Below are positions 1-12,000 of a stretch of DNA of 64,000 bases, in pieces. Position numbers and translations under genes: made by a program. This stretch comes from Rhodosporidiobolus odoratus (lineage: Eukaryota > Basidiomycota > Microbotryomycetes > Sporidiobolales > Sporidiobolaceae). The stretch is from the NCBI GenBank assembly GCA_034387635.1, contig JAOANU010000003.1, forward strand, positions 186,001-250,000. Direction: 5' to 3'. The first letter of the stretch is position 1, and every line of letters starts with the position of its first letter. The notes beneath the pieces were generated by a model. The model was not told where the DNA came from. It did not search any database and worked only from the letters and a program-made list of their open reading frames with translations.

Positions 1-75
1 AGGGGGAGGAGAAGGAGAAGGTTGAGAGGGAGAGGAGGGAGAGGGTTAGGGAGAGGGGGGCGAGGGGGAGGGGGA
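1..75. repeat. polypurine low-complexity tract
   Basis: Almost only G and A on the plus strand, with runs of GGGGGAGG type. It is low complexity with no coding signature; it could be the edge of a gene outside the window or promoter-like purine DNA. Confidence 0.6.
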
Positions 76-1048
76 GGGCGTAGATGAGCTTTGTTGAGAT
101 AGACGGGATGGATATACATGCTTCTAGTGGTCAAAGGCGTGCGTAATTCGCCACAACTCTGCGCGGAACAAGCCAGGGCGCTGGGCCGTGCAAAGCACAA
201 GGAAAAAAGCCAGGCTGAGAAGGCTGAATAAGCTCGGAGGCTCCAATCGCTTTGGCAGATACAGTTCGACCAGAGTAGACTTTCGTACTCAATTCTCTCA
301 CTACAGCTTCAGCAAAGAGGACATAGGGGCGGAGGGTGAACACCCGATCCCTCTGGCTGACGCGCGTCGGGGACAAACATACCAGTCTCTTGGCGGGGAG
401 GCTGTTTGCTGGACAACCTCAGTCCCACACGAAGATGTATCAGACAGGAGGACGTATCAGGAATAAAGGCGAGCAGAGCTGTATAGCCTTGATCACATCT
501 TGGTGGTTCAGCTCAGGCGCTCAGGCTCCGTTTCCTTAATTTCGACCTGGAGGCCAGCAACGCTCTCGTACCTATTCAAGAGCTTTTCACACGGCTTGAA
601 GGCTGCGTACTGCTTCTCAGCAATGCGATGGTCGGCCAAGAAGACGGTACAGGGACATGAGAAAGCCAAAGCAAGAAAAGGAAGAAAAGGTGGAGTCGCG
701 GAGTCGCGGAGTGTCCGCTGTGGGGAAGCGGAAACGGCCAGCTAGCAGACCCAGACTAAGTGCCATACAAGCGAGAATCAGAAGGAAAGCCTCGCGCGCC
801 TGGCGCTCCTCGAAAAATGCTGGCCGCTGCTGCTCACAAGGCGTACACGGCTCCAGCACTGCACGACACCGGGGGTGTGCTCAGCCTGCCGACTAGTTGG
901 TCCATACATTGCGAGGCTGACACCGGTAGCGCAGCTCGAACCGCGACCGTCGAGAAACAGGAAGAGGAAGGTATCACTGCCCTTGCTTTGCAATCTTTGT
1001 ACAATGCGCCGCCCATTTAACCCTAAGTCAACTCTCCTCTTGTCCCGA
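76..1048. other. no gene recognised
   Basis: Short frames exist on both strands, but none joins across plausible splice sites into a convincing protein. It lies downstream of the minus-strand gene ending at 1049 and probably holds its 3' untranslated region plus intergenic DNA. Confidence 0.4.
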
Positions 1049-1714
1049 TTACTGAGTAGCAGAGCTAGCCTCGGACGATCCCTCGCTCGAGAACTTGCTC
1101 GACTCCTGGTCGGTCTTGAAGTCGGCGCCGGAGCCGGCGTTTGAGGGGTACTCGTTGTTGACGTCTGCAGGGCGGATAGAAGCAGTGTGTGAAGTGACAG
1201 ACGAGACGACGGGGTGGACCAGAGAGAGGAGGGCGGCAGTAGAGGGAAGGAGGGAGGTAAAATAGTCAGACTGCGATCAATGCGGATAGATCGGGAAAGG
1301 ACTACGCACTCGGCTGGGACGACTACTCAGAACAACACACCAGTGACAATGAAGGACACGCAATCCGAAGGGGAACGGAGAATCAACCAGATCAGCCCCT
1401 CATCGCTCATCGCCTCGACAGCTCCACATCACACACAGAGTGTAAACGCCAGACGTACGGTGTCGCCCTTCATGCTGCTCTCCGAGTCGTTCATCTCCCT
1501 ACCGCCCGACTGCGAGTCCTTGCCCTGGCCAGCAGCCTGCTGCTTACCGACGGAGCCCTCGCCGAGAGCCTGGTTGTTGGAGCCGACACCGGAAGCAGAG
1601 TCTGCAATGTTGCGAAAGGTCAGAACGCTGTTTGTACTGGGTTCACACAGCCTAGAGGGCGAGACGTCGAACAGCGAAGTGATGACGAGGGGAGGGTGAC
1701 GGACTGGAAGACAT
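1049..1714 (-). CDS. small hydrophilic orphan protein (about 95 aa, 3 exons)
   Basis: Not recognised. The proposed start at 1714 gives a 10-nt first exon (Met-Ser-Ser plus one base) with donor gtccgt. The second exon is 1601..1459, after acceptor ttgcag and before donor gtacgt. The last exon ends in TAA at 1049. The product is Gly/Ser/Gln-rich and charged, with stretches such as GSNNQALGEGSVGKQQ and REMNDSESSMKGDT and an acidic, Ser-rich tail. It has no Cys, no membrane segment and no signal peptide, and looks intrinsically disordered, like small stress-type fungal proteins; that comparison is inference. The entry into the last exon is unsure: the best-looking donor and acceptor do not match in phase, so the junction near 1170 may be a few bases off or hide a microexon. 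Confidence 0.6.
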
Positions 1715-2255
1715 GTTTGAATTGGTTCTGCAGGGTGGCAAGGATCAGTATAGGCTACTATAGCGTACTTAGACAGCCACTGACTGGTTTGTGTGTGTTG
1801 TATAGGTGTGTGAAGGAGAGAGAAGGAGAATCCGATGCGTTCATCGGTTTTTGACCCCGCGTCTTGAGAAGGTCATACTTACCGAACCTCCTTCCTCACT
1901 GTCATCTGCATCTGCACCGTCTGTTCACTGACACGACGGGCTGCGCACAGGCAAGTCTGGGTCGACTCGTTCGTGAGGTGTCTGCCAGCCCAAGCGCGTT
2001 TCTTTTTATGCCCATTTTTTTTTTTTCGTTCTTTCTTTCTGCTTCGCTGTTCCTCGTATAACAACAGAGAACAGCAAGTGTACCATCGTTCATGCCTTCT
2101 GGCTCATCAACTACTTCAAGATTTCTTTTGGCTGTACATACGCAACGCGCGGGGACGGAAATGTGCGAGAAGGGGGAAATGGGGAAAGCGGAAAAGTTTC
2201 GGAAGGTGTAGTGTACTGTGCAGGGGAATAGCGGGCTCGGTGCGCGAGAGGGAAT
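1715..2255. other. intergenic, promoter of the small orphan gene
   Basis: No supported gene. It holds the upstream region of the minus-strand gene starting at 1714 and the 3' flank of the oxidoreductase gene ending at 2256. A T-run with CTTT repeats lies near 2008-2050. Confidence 0.4.
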
Positions 2256-5200
2256 CTACTGCGATGCCTTCTTGGTCTTCTTAAACTTCTTGGTGTTCTG
2301 CTCCGAAGCGACACGGATAGCCCACGAAAGGGCGTAGGTCTTGGCGGCGTCCTCGAAGGAGGAGAGGACTGCACGAAAGCAAGAACGGGTCAATGCTACA
2401 GACCGAAGAACGAGGACAAGGAGATTAAGCGCACTCTCGTAACTGTCGTCGTCGGCAACAGCGGAACCAACGGCCGCTCCGACACCCATGGCATTCTCGG
2501 TCTCGTCGATGAACGCGTTGAGCTCGCCGGCGTAAGGGTCGTCGCGCTCGAACTGTCGGGTTGAGGAATGAGGACAAGGGAAAAGAAGAGGAGCAGGTTG
2601 GGAGAATGGCGGCGGAGGGGAAAAGGGGGGCATTGAAGGCGTCAAGGCGAGTCGGAAGAGAGTGAACAGCGAGGACGAAGGGAAAGTGCCCCGAGGAGAA
2701 CAGAAGACAAGCATAGTGTCAGAGGAGATCTTTCCACAAGAAGCGAAGGAAAATGGACAAACAGTGTAAACCTGCTCCTCGTCACCGTCCGGAGTCCTGA
2801 CCCTGAGCTCAGGCGCGTTGTACGGGTCAATGAGACGGAGCTGGTACCCGTCGGCGTAGATCTCGAGTTCGACGCTGCACAATGGAGGACGGAGTCAGTA
2901 TTTCTCGGTCAAACCACGTGCAGCCAGACTCCCGGCAAATGACGCACGAGTACTTGTAGCCCTGGAGGACGAGAGCGTGGGTAAGGCTACCGACAGCTCC
3001 AGTCTCGTACTTCCAGTGGGCAGAGGTAACGCGGGGAATGCGGTCGTCGGGCTGGATCTTGTCCTCGTCAACGGGAACTACGGCGAGCTGACCCGCAGGC
3101 TCGTCGTGCTCGAGAGCCTGGGCTTGGACGGTGTCCATGTCCACGTCTCCACCGAAGTACCTGGCGCAAGAATGGAAGAAAAAACATGGAAAAAAAAGAA
3201 AGAAATAAAAGATGAGGGGGACCCCGAGTTAGCGCCAGAGTCGCGCAGAACGTCGCTAAACCCCCAGAAACGCTGATTACTCACCTACTGAGGTCCACCA
3301 GGTGTGTTCCTTTCTCGTTAAGCGTTAGCGACGTGCTCAGTAGATCCTCGTAAATGGTGGCTCGAAATCAGTGGAGCGGAAACAGTAATTCGGAAAGCGC
3401 GTACCTTGTTCGACAACTGTACAAGAGGAGATATGCGTAGGGCAAGAGAAAGGAGTGAAAGGGGGAGGTGGACATCGCAGAAGGCAGAGGAAACGAAAAA
3501 GAGTCAGTACAAGGTCGGCGGCTAAAAATAATAGAATCCCGAGTTCGCTCAGTCTTGCCCATCTTGATCCGCTTCACCCGTGCCATTGCCGTACCTCTGC
3601 TTCACAGAGGCAGCGCCTAGGCGGTAAAGACGGGCGCCCAAGGTTGCCGGCAGAATCCCCTCTCCCATGCGGCCGTTTTCATTCCATCTGCGTCGGCACC
3701 TGCCTCGACCCTGCTCCACGCCTCCCGAGGCTATGTTGACGATTGCCTATGGTGCTCGTGGCAGCAGCAAACACGCAAGAGGCCCTCGCGCAATCCGAGC
3801 CATGCGGTAAAGAAGCCCGCGCCAAGAGGCTTCCGTCCGACCACTTATACGTTCAGCTCCTTTGAAGCCCTCAGGGCTACATGTATTTGCCGGGAGTGAC
3901 GGCGGCCGTTTGTAGCGAGGCAGCAAGGGTAGGAAGGAAGAATCCGATCCCGCGCAAAGCCACCTCTTTATCCCGTTCCTCTGCCCGCGCTCGCGAGGAG
4001 TTGGGCGCTGACGACCCTCGCCCACGCTGCTCCCGCTCTATGCAGCGAGAAAGCGCGAAGAGCGCGAAAGACCCGAAAAGAGGGACATGGGACAAAGGAC
4101 GTACTGGGTCCGCAGTCCTTACTCTTCATCCACCAAGCCGGCTTGTTGATGTTGGCGTACGACGAGACGTAACGAGCAACGGTCGCCATGACCTCGAGGT
4201 CGTTGTCCTCGATGATCGAGCGCATCTTTTGCACGACTGCTCTCGTTGAAAGTGGGTTGAGTCGCGAGGAGGGGCGAGGCGAGGCACAGCAAAGAATGTA
4301 TGGGTGACGACGGGAGAAACGCCCAGTGAGCCAACGAGGATTCACGGGTAAATGCGAGAAAAGGAGAGGAAGCAGAAATAATCTGATCAGTCTCACTGGA
4401 ATATTGGCAGAGTCCGGTTGAACGCAGCGGAGAAGGAGAAGAAGAAAACGAACCCTTGAGGTACCTCAAGAAGTAACCGACACTGACGACCGTCTTGGAG
4501 TCGACGAGCGCGCGCGAGACCTGGAGGGCGTTCTCGACCGAGTCGGCAGAGAGGGGCTTCTCGATGAACATCTGCGGGAGGTCATTGGGTATGGTGCCAT
4601 GGCGTGGATGGGGAGAAGTGCAAGTAGGTGAGGAGGAAGAGCGGAGACATGGTACGAAACAAGAAGAAGGTAGACAAGGTCGAAAATCAGTCAAACGCGA
4701 GGAGGATTGGCACGTAACGGCCAAACAGACGCAGGACAATGAGCTATAAAGACGAAAGAGGACTGACCGCAGGAGTGTTCTCCGGGAACTTCTTCAGAAC
4801 TTGCAACTCAAAGTCCCTCCCCTGCTGAGTCGAACCCCTGAACGCAGCCGGGGATCCAACAATAAACGCATGAGGACGTTCGTGGTCCTTCATGGTGAGG
4901 CAAAAGTCATCGAGACTGGTGCAGATGCGGGTGTCGCGGTAAGCGGTTTCGACGAAACTGTTGCGCTTGACTTTGAGGCGAGCTTCGGCGGCTGAGGTCA
5001 CGGGGTCGATGATGGCGATAACTTTGAGACGAGGACCGAGCTATACCGCGAAGATGTCATGAGGAATCTGCAGACTTTGAGCGATGAAGGGAAGAGGCGT
5101 ACGCGGTTCTCAAGACGGAAAGAGTGGTCCCAGGGGCCTATTTGTACCAGATGGGTGGTCAGTACAGTCTCGTTGCGTGTTCTGCTCTCGTGGCTCGAGA

Positions 5201-5972
5201 GCCAAAAGACCACTCGAAGGGGAGCGACGACAGCTCAACAGAGAGGATCAGAAGCACGGGAAACCACGCACCTTCATCACTTCCCTACGCGCATCGGGGC
5301 AAAATCACGGCAAGTCATTTCGTCAGTCTCTGTCTCTCTCTTCGCGCGCATACCACCTCTTTAACTCCCTCGTGCTGACGGCTCATCGCCGCGCGCTCAT
5401 TCCTTTGGTCTTTCACCGACTCCTTCCCTTCACCCGGCGAGAAGAAAAAAAAAGTAAAGCGCCGGCGCTGCTCGATCAGATGGGTAGATTATTGAAAAGC
5501 GTACAAAGTTGATGTTTCCGGCTCCGACAAAGACAATGTTCTGCGCACCACCAAACGTTCACATCAGCTCAGATCAAGGAAACCCGGAGAAGGGGGAGAA
5601 GAAGGGACGCACGAATTGAGCTCCCGGGGCGTGACCCTTGGAGAACTTCATAGGTCCCAGCTTGTCTGCGATGCCCTCATACCTGCATCAGTATCGCACT
5701 TCTTCCTCCGTAATTCCCGGCTCCGCTTTGCCTCCCTCCCTCCCTCCCTCGGTCCCGTCTTCATCGACGCCGGTTTCCGTACTATTGGGGGGACAGCGAA
5801 ACGTACCAGCTGCGATACTCGGTCGGCTGCACCATACACGTACCACGGTCAGTACCGCCTGTCCTCGAGCGGGAGAGAGAGCAGGGGAGGTGACGACTTA
5901 CCGAACCGACGACCTCCTACGGTCAGCGGTAGTCTTGTTCGCCTGACCGGCGGGGGCATCACTAGACGACAT
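2256..5972 (-). CDS. Gfo/Idh/MocA family NAD(P)-dependent oxidoreductase, many introns
   Basis: The family comprises dinucleotide-dependent dehydrogenases acting on sugars and related polyols; the substrate here cannot be told. Start ATG is at 5972 and stop at 2256. Exons in order encode: an N-terminus through YEGIADKLGPMKF (5902..5972 joined to 5613..5682); the Rossmann strand NIVFVGAGNINF with the nucleotide-binding GxGxxxF pattern (5505..5540); GPWDHSF (near 5130); a long exon with KVIAIIDPVTSAAEARL; the family signature EKPLSAD (near 4560); a segment with INKPAWWMKSKDCGP; VEQGTHLVDLSRYFGGDV, the usual C-terminal domain motif; then a beta-rich C-terminal domain and a Lys-rich end (KKFKKTKKASQ). 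One exon is only 12 nt (3405..3416) and the intron before it is 688 nt. The junction before GPWDHSF is unresolved and may involve another tiny exon. Cytosolic location is inferred from the lack of a signal peptide. Confidence 0.85.
3405..3416 (-). other. 12-nt microexon of the oxidoreductase gene
   Basis: The 12 bases lie between acceptor ag (3417-3418) and donor gtacgc (3404-3399). Joined to the flanking exons they restore I-VEQG-THLVDLSR in phase, matching the conserved family motif. The upstream intron (3417..4104, 688 nt) is far longer than others in the window. Confidence 0.65.
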
Positions 5973-6198
5973 CTGGAGAGATTGGTGCATTGTGTTTGTT
6001 GATGGTTGGGTGTAGTGTAGAGGGAGAGTAGTAAGAGAAATGGACAGATTTATAGAGGAAACGTCAGCCCGAGAGAGCAAGAGAGGGGGAGGAGAAGGAG
6101 GTCCCGCGGGGGAACGCAAGAGTTGGAGGGGGGGAAACGGGGGAAACTCGGTCCGGTCTGCAGCAGGTCAGAAATCCTCACTCACTTCGAGACTCATC

Positions 6199-8271
6199 TT
6201 ATTGCAAGCAAGTAAGGTATAGAGTGAACAAGACGACAAAGCAAAGGGGCAGACCAAGAGCCACGAGAGCAATCAACAGATCAACGAGCTGCGAGAAAAC
6301 TTTGCTTGGGTCGTCTCCTGTCGCCCGCCCCCCTCCGCGGGACCTCGTAAACGTCTCCGGATTGGCTCCAGACGTGGGCTGTCGATTTCTAGGCATGCCG
6401 TTGCAGACGTTAGCCGGGTCCGGCTGCAACGAAGCTGAGCGAAAGGCGGTGCCGACGGTGCGGAAAGAAACACGACAGGCTGTGCATAGCAGTGAGAACT
6501 ATCTGGCTACAGATGAAAGGTATGTACGCCGAACGGAACAGCGGAAGTGATGAGAGGAGAAAGGAAGAAGGAAAGAAGAGGAAGGAGCAAGAGAGACAGG
6601 AAAGAAAACAAACCTCCCGTAGGCTGCCAAAGATCGCTCACTCACTCCTCTCTAGCCACCACCCTCGCAGCCCTCCTCCGCTCCCTTGCTTCCGCCTGTC
6701 CCAACCCAGAGGGCGGCACCGTCCTCTCCCTCAAATCCTTCCTCATCTTTTCCCCCTCCACTCCTATAGGCAGGGGTACACTCTTCCGCCCCTTCCTCTG
6801 CTCATTACTCGCTGCTTCACGCAACTGGAGGCCTACTACACCCCCGATACTGTTTTAAGAGGTCGGCGATTGGGTCGATCAGGGGGGTTAGGTCGAAGTC
6901 GAGTCCTCCTTCCCCTCCCCCTATACCTTTACCGACAACGGGATTGCTGGGGGCGATTGACGCGTCCAAGGTAGCGGATGCGCGGGGTTGAGTGGACCGA
7001 GTGGAGGTGGAGGAAGGAGGGGGAGTAGTCGACGAAGAGGATAAAACAACGGCCGCGGGAGAGGAAAATGATGCGGGAGGAAGATAAGATGCGGCAGCGC
7101 TCGTCATGGTGAGGCTCGACGAGCTTGCAAAGCTAGAAGAGGTAACGTCATTGCCTGTGTCGTGGAAGACGTTGCCATCGACGCAGGTGTAGTCGAACTC
7201 CCAAACCCTGGTGTTCCCCCTCCAACCCCTTCACCGGAATAGCGGAGGCGAGCCCGGCTTTGCTGAGAGTGTCGGACGAGAAACGTGAGCGGTCGGGTCA
7301 GGAATGGAGTGAGCGTTTTGCTGAGGGTCGACCGTAGGAGTTCCCCCTCCCTCATCAGAGGAAGGTCGAGGAGAAGGGGGGCCGTCCTGTGGCAGTCAAG
7401 CACATGTGAGTAAGCGACAGGGTGGAGTACAGACATGAGACGGTGTCGCAAATGAACAAGGACGAACCTAAATAGTCGAAGGTCCCCAAATCCACCGCTT
7501 TTCCCTCTCCTTTTCTTCGTCTCCAACCGACGCTACGCCAAGTGAGGCAGCTTCTTTCCTCTGAGCACACGTTAAGCGGGTCGGAGCCCCCTTTCTTGTC
7601 GCAGGACTCGTTGTGGGAGCGGACGACGACGAAGCTGAAGCGGCGATTGTTTCGAGATGAGGGAAAGAAGGTGGAGTAGGGAGGTGGCCAACCGGCTTAG
7701 GTGCTGTCATCCTTTGAACGGCCACGCCTGCGCCAGTATCTGAGGTTTTCGTCAGTAACCTGACTCCGCTCGTTCGGAGGGAGAACAGCGGAAAGAGGGA
7801 AAACAAGACGGACCATGTTGCCAAACGTTTCCCACTTCAGTCTTCGGCTCTTCTTTTCCGTCGTTGATGACATGATCGGCCCTCACCCGGCGCTTCTCTG
7901 AAGGGCGCTCGGCGTTTTCGTTTGAAAGAGCCGGTGATGATGAGGGTGCTCGTCTGCCCGCACGAGCAGAGGGCATGTCAGGAGCGGGAGGGCGACGATT
8001 CGGAATCGCATGCTCAGATGTGAGATCCGGGGCAGTTAAGGTCGTCCGTTTCTAGCGAGAGTGCAGATGTGGTCAAGATGGTATGAAAAGCGGTGGAGGG
8101 TCCCCAAGGAGAAAGAATGCCCAAGGAGAAAGAAGAGACCGAGTGGGCGTGAGGACTCCTTTGAAGCGCACGACTACGTAGCGTGTTGAGGCGGGGAACA
8201 GGGAGGACGCCAGAGATTAAGGCAGCGATCGCTATCCCAGGTAGCAGCCGACCGCTTTTCTCCATTCTCAT
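6199..8271 (-). CDS. Ser/Thr-rich putative surface protein, exons partly resolved
   Basis: Function not recognised. The first exon can start at ATG 8271 (or 8265) and gives a hydrophobic N-terminus (GIAIAALISGVLPVP) that could be a signal peptide or anchor. It joins, after acceptor cgctag near 8050, an exon with KRTTLTAPDL and SEKRRVRADHV. Further coding stretches are near 7740-7480 (ending KRWIWGP), 7380-7215 (Pro/Ser-rich), and 7190-6840 with FDYTCVDGNVF, long Ser/Thr runs and FDLTPLIDPIADLL. The last frame has a strong membrane segment (LLIALVALGLPLCFVVLF) and stops at 6199. Signal, Ser/Thr stalk and C-terminal membrane helix would fit a cell-wall or plasma-membrane protein. The link between 6840 and 6430 is not solved, so the final membrane exon could be a separate small gene. 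Confidence 0.45.
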
Positions 8272-9014
8272 TGCGACGCTTCAGGCCTGCCTTTTTTTGC
8301 GTCAATTCTCTCAGCGCGGGCTCCTTTACCCTTGTGCTCAAGGAGATTGGGAGTGCTTGCCTCCTTCTCTCAAACTCGAAACAATCATTGGACGAGGCCG
8401 ACGCTGGCTAGAAGCGCGGATTGATGACGTCTGCTTGGGTGCGGCTGCGCCGCGGGTCGTTGCCACAATGCTTGTAGAAGGTGTGGCTGGTTCTCATGGT
8501 AGAGCTGGAGGATTGGAAGTTTAAAGTTGATGTTAGAATGTGACCGAATTTGCGAGGAGAGCATAGTCTGGCGAGGGAAGCGACGGCGCAGTTGTTCATG
8601 CGGCGCTTGCGGGCTATGACACCGCGTACTGAGATGCAAGCGAGCAGCTTAGCGAGCAGTGAAGTCCAGAGACCGTCGCGTCGAAGAAGGCAAATTATAA
8701 TTGGATGAGTCGACGACGAGGAGACAGCTTCATCTGTGATTCTTCCGGCAGTACGAGAGCAGCAGAACCAGACGAAGCAACTCAAGCTCTACCGCTCACA
8801 GCTTGAAGTGCTCGTCCGGGTCAGGTTTGACGCCCGCTCCTCTCCGTCGATCGAATCCGCCTCGCCGCCGCCGCTGCAACGTCGGTCTTGAAACTGCAAC
8901 GGCGGGAGGGAGGTAGCGCGGAACGCGTACACTCAGTACGTCCTGCCTGCTTCTAGCATGATCTTCGACTTGGTTTTGATGTTTCCTCGAGCAGCCCCAC
9001 CTCGCCGTCATCGC
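8272..9014. promoter_or_regulatory. divergent intergenic region
   Basis: It lies between the minus-strand gene starting at 8271 and the plus-strand gene starting at 9015. Frames in it are short and not supported by splice logic. It presumably holds both promoters; no clear TATA element is visible. Confidence 0.4.
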
Positions 9015-12000
9015 ATGTCCTCCCTCACACAAGCCTCCCTGCAAGAGATAGCAAGCCTTTACCGCATCAAGCCGCGCCAACCCTCTGACCCCGCAGGGAC
9101 GGCTACCCACCTGTCCCTCCTCATCCAGCAGCGCACCGTCGCACTCTCGGCACTTTCTCGCACTCTCTCTCGCGTCTCTACCGCTCAAGCCTCGCTCTTG
9201 AACCTCGTCTCCGAGCTCCAATGCTCCGTCGAAGCAGAAGTTGCCGCAAAACATCGAGATGCAGCGGAAGAAAAGAGGCTCAAACGCGAGCGGGAGAAAA
9301 GGGAGGAAAACGTCGTCAAGGCTTACCACGACTCGCTCGGCCGCTTCGAGGATGAATGGACACGGGACGACGCGCTACTCAGGGCGTGGGACATCCGTAG
9401 ACCAACTGTGAGGACTGGACACGAGCACGAGCGCCTCTCCAATCTGCTCGACACCCTTCCTCCTTCTCTCGAAGCGTCCCAGACAATCGCCACCTTCCTA
9501 CAGTCACTTCTGGCCCTTGACCTGTACTCTCTGGGCCAGAGCTTCGCCCTTCAGCCCTTGCCAGCTACTCTACGATCGACCAACTCATTCTCCTCCCCTT
9601 CAGCCCTTAGCACCGTCTTCCGCTGCCTGTCCTCCGCTTCGGGCGCACAAGCCGTTCTCGAATGCGCAAAGGGAATATGGGAAACAGCGATCCGAGAGAT
9701 CACAGGGCGCGAGAGAGGGCCGGCTTCGCCGGACCTGGAAGGGGGCGCCGAGGAGGGAGGAATTGGACTGGGGCTGGGGCTGGGGCTGAAGGGAAGGAAG
9801 GAGGACGAAAAGGGGGAGTATAGGAGGAAGCGAAGAGGTCAGCGGGAGAAGGAGCTTGAGGAGTTCTTGATCGGGACGTTGGAGGTACTCGATGAGCTTT
9901 CGCTCGAGGTTGACGTCGAGCTGGAGACGGCGGGCGAAGGTATCGCTTGATTCTCTTACACGCATCAAACACTCTTTATGCTCACATCCTTTCTGCTATA
10001 CCGCGCTCGTCTCCTCTCGCAGCGGGTAACCGCCCGTGCCCGCTCGACTTTCACACGCCAGCTATCGAGTCCCTCCTCCTTTCCTTTCTGCAGACTGCTC
10101 GAACAAGGGTGGAGCCTTCTCCGACAGCCGCACGTGAGGGCGGATCTCATGCTCGCGCCCCCTCTGCGACCTGGTCTCCCTCACCTTCCCTAGCATTCCT
10201 CTCCACCTCCTTCACAACCCTAACATCAGCCCCGCTTTCCGCTGCCCGCACAGTATCCTCCGCTGCCTCCTCGCTACCGAGCGCTTTCTATACGTTCGGC
10301 CTACCTCACACTACTGTATCTGCCCTGCCCCCCTCGCCGGAAAGACGCACACCTTCCGCCCCGAGAACCCCTTCCAGTCCAGCTTCTCCAAACAAACCCC
10401 TTCCTCGATCTCCGCAGTCGCCTTCATCATCCTTCCACCCTGCTTCCTCTTCGGTCACTTCATCCCCTTTGATTCTCACCACCGCGGCTTCCTTTCTCCG
10501 CACCCTAACCCCCTCCCTTTCATCCTCTCAAACTCAATCCCGAGTTCCTCTCATCGAACTCCTTCTCCGCCACCTCCTCACTTCCTCCTTCTCCACTCGG
10601 GAACTCGCAGCAGAAAGGCAAAAGATCCTCAACCTAACCCTCGTGAGATGGTTCGCTTTTTCCCGACTTGGGTCGTTCCTTCAATCACCAACGTCGACAA
10701 CCCGTCGACCTGCTCATTCTCCTGGTATCTCACTTGGTTCAGGTTCCGGCTCGCAGGCCGCAAAGAATAGAGACTCGGCAGAGTGGATGCGCGGCGCCTT
10801 TGTCTCTTCGTCCAGCGTGAGCGAAGCGCTGGGTCCGCTTCATCGGACCATCTATGGTGCCGTCACTCAAGCGTGTGGCCTCAGTGCCTCAACGTCGTTG
10901 TCGGATGACGAAGGTGATCCACAAGTGGGCGAGCAGCGAGAGTTGAGAAGAGCTGCGGAAGACTTTGTCGCGTCTTTCTCGTTGGGCCCGTCCGTTGGAG
11001 TGAACCTGCGGAAGGAGACGGCAAAGAGAGAGGAGATGAGAGCGGTTGTGCTGGATAGGGAGGAGTTGGAGGGGTTGTGGGAAACCGTTGGGGAGATGGT
11101 TGCTTCATTTGTACCGGTGCGGGAGGGACCGAAGATGGCAGGCAGAGACGGGCACGTTCTGGGAGAAGACGCTCGGATGCGGCAGAAGGTCAAGGGGGTA
11201 CTTGCAGCGCTCCGTCACGCGCCTGTCGTCCCGGATGACACTGGTCGGCTCGCCGTCTTCTATATTTCGCCAGCCTCCGCGACTGGAGCTGGCGGGCTGG
11301 GTGTTCAAGTTACTCTCTCGCCTCCTCTACCGTCCGCAGCACCTTCCACCCCGACTGGCCATCCGCATGATCTACCTTTCCCTGCGGCGGATCTCGCGCT
11401 GCTCCGCCGCGCCTTCGCCTTACTCCTAGCATCGTCCTCACTGCCGACAAGCGATGATCTCCTCGCCTCTTTCACCGAGGCCTTCACCGCCGCTCATACC
11501 AGTGGACGTTACGCAGACTACGTCCTCCTCTCTCGTGCCCATTTCATCCTCTCTTCCCATTCTTCCTCAGCCGCTCCAGCCCTCCTCGCCTACCTCTCCG
11601 CGCCTTTCCTTTTCGCTCAAAAGCAAGACGAGACTCTCCTTTCAGTCTCTCACGCTCGTCTCCAAGCTCTTGCAGCTCAGCACTCTCGCCTTCTTTGCTC
11701 CGCTCGAACTGCTCTCGAAGACCTCGAACAACTGAGGGAACGAGCCTTCCACCTCTCCGTCCTTTCCTCGCCGCTGGGCTCTCGCCTAGTCTCCCGACTA
11801 GAGGGTCTAAGCTCGCGTTTCATGACAAAGGCGGAGCGCGAAGAGGGGAGGAGGGAAGTCGAGGGGTGGCGGGAAGAATTTGGGGTCGTCGACCTCTTCT
11901 CGTCAAGCTCCGCTACGGGTGACACAGATAGGGAGAAGGCGGACGAGGCTTTGATGCTGATGGAGACTGCAGCAGCGTTGGCGACGGAAGACGAAGCGTT

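Noticed and set aside
30..55. GGGTTAGGG at the window start, like a telomere repeat
   Set aside because: A single occurrence inside a general G/A-rich tract, not an array.
5800..5819. 20-nt stretch with splice-like ends in the oxidoreductase gene
   Set aside because: Exon 1 joins in phase directly to the exon at 5682 without it; including it breaks the frame.
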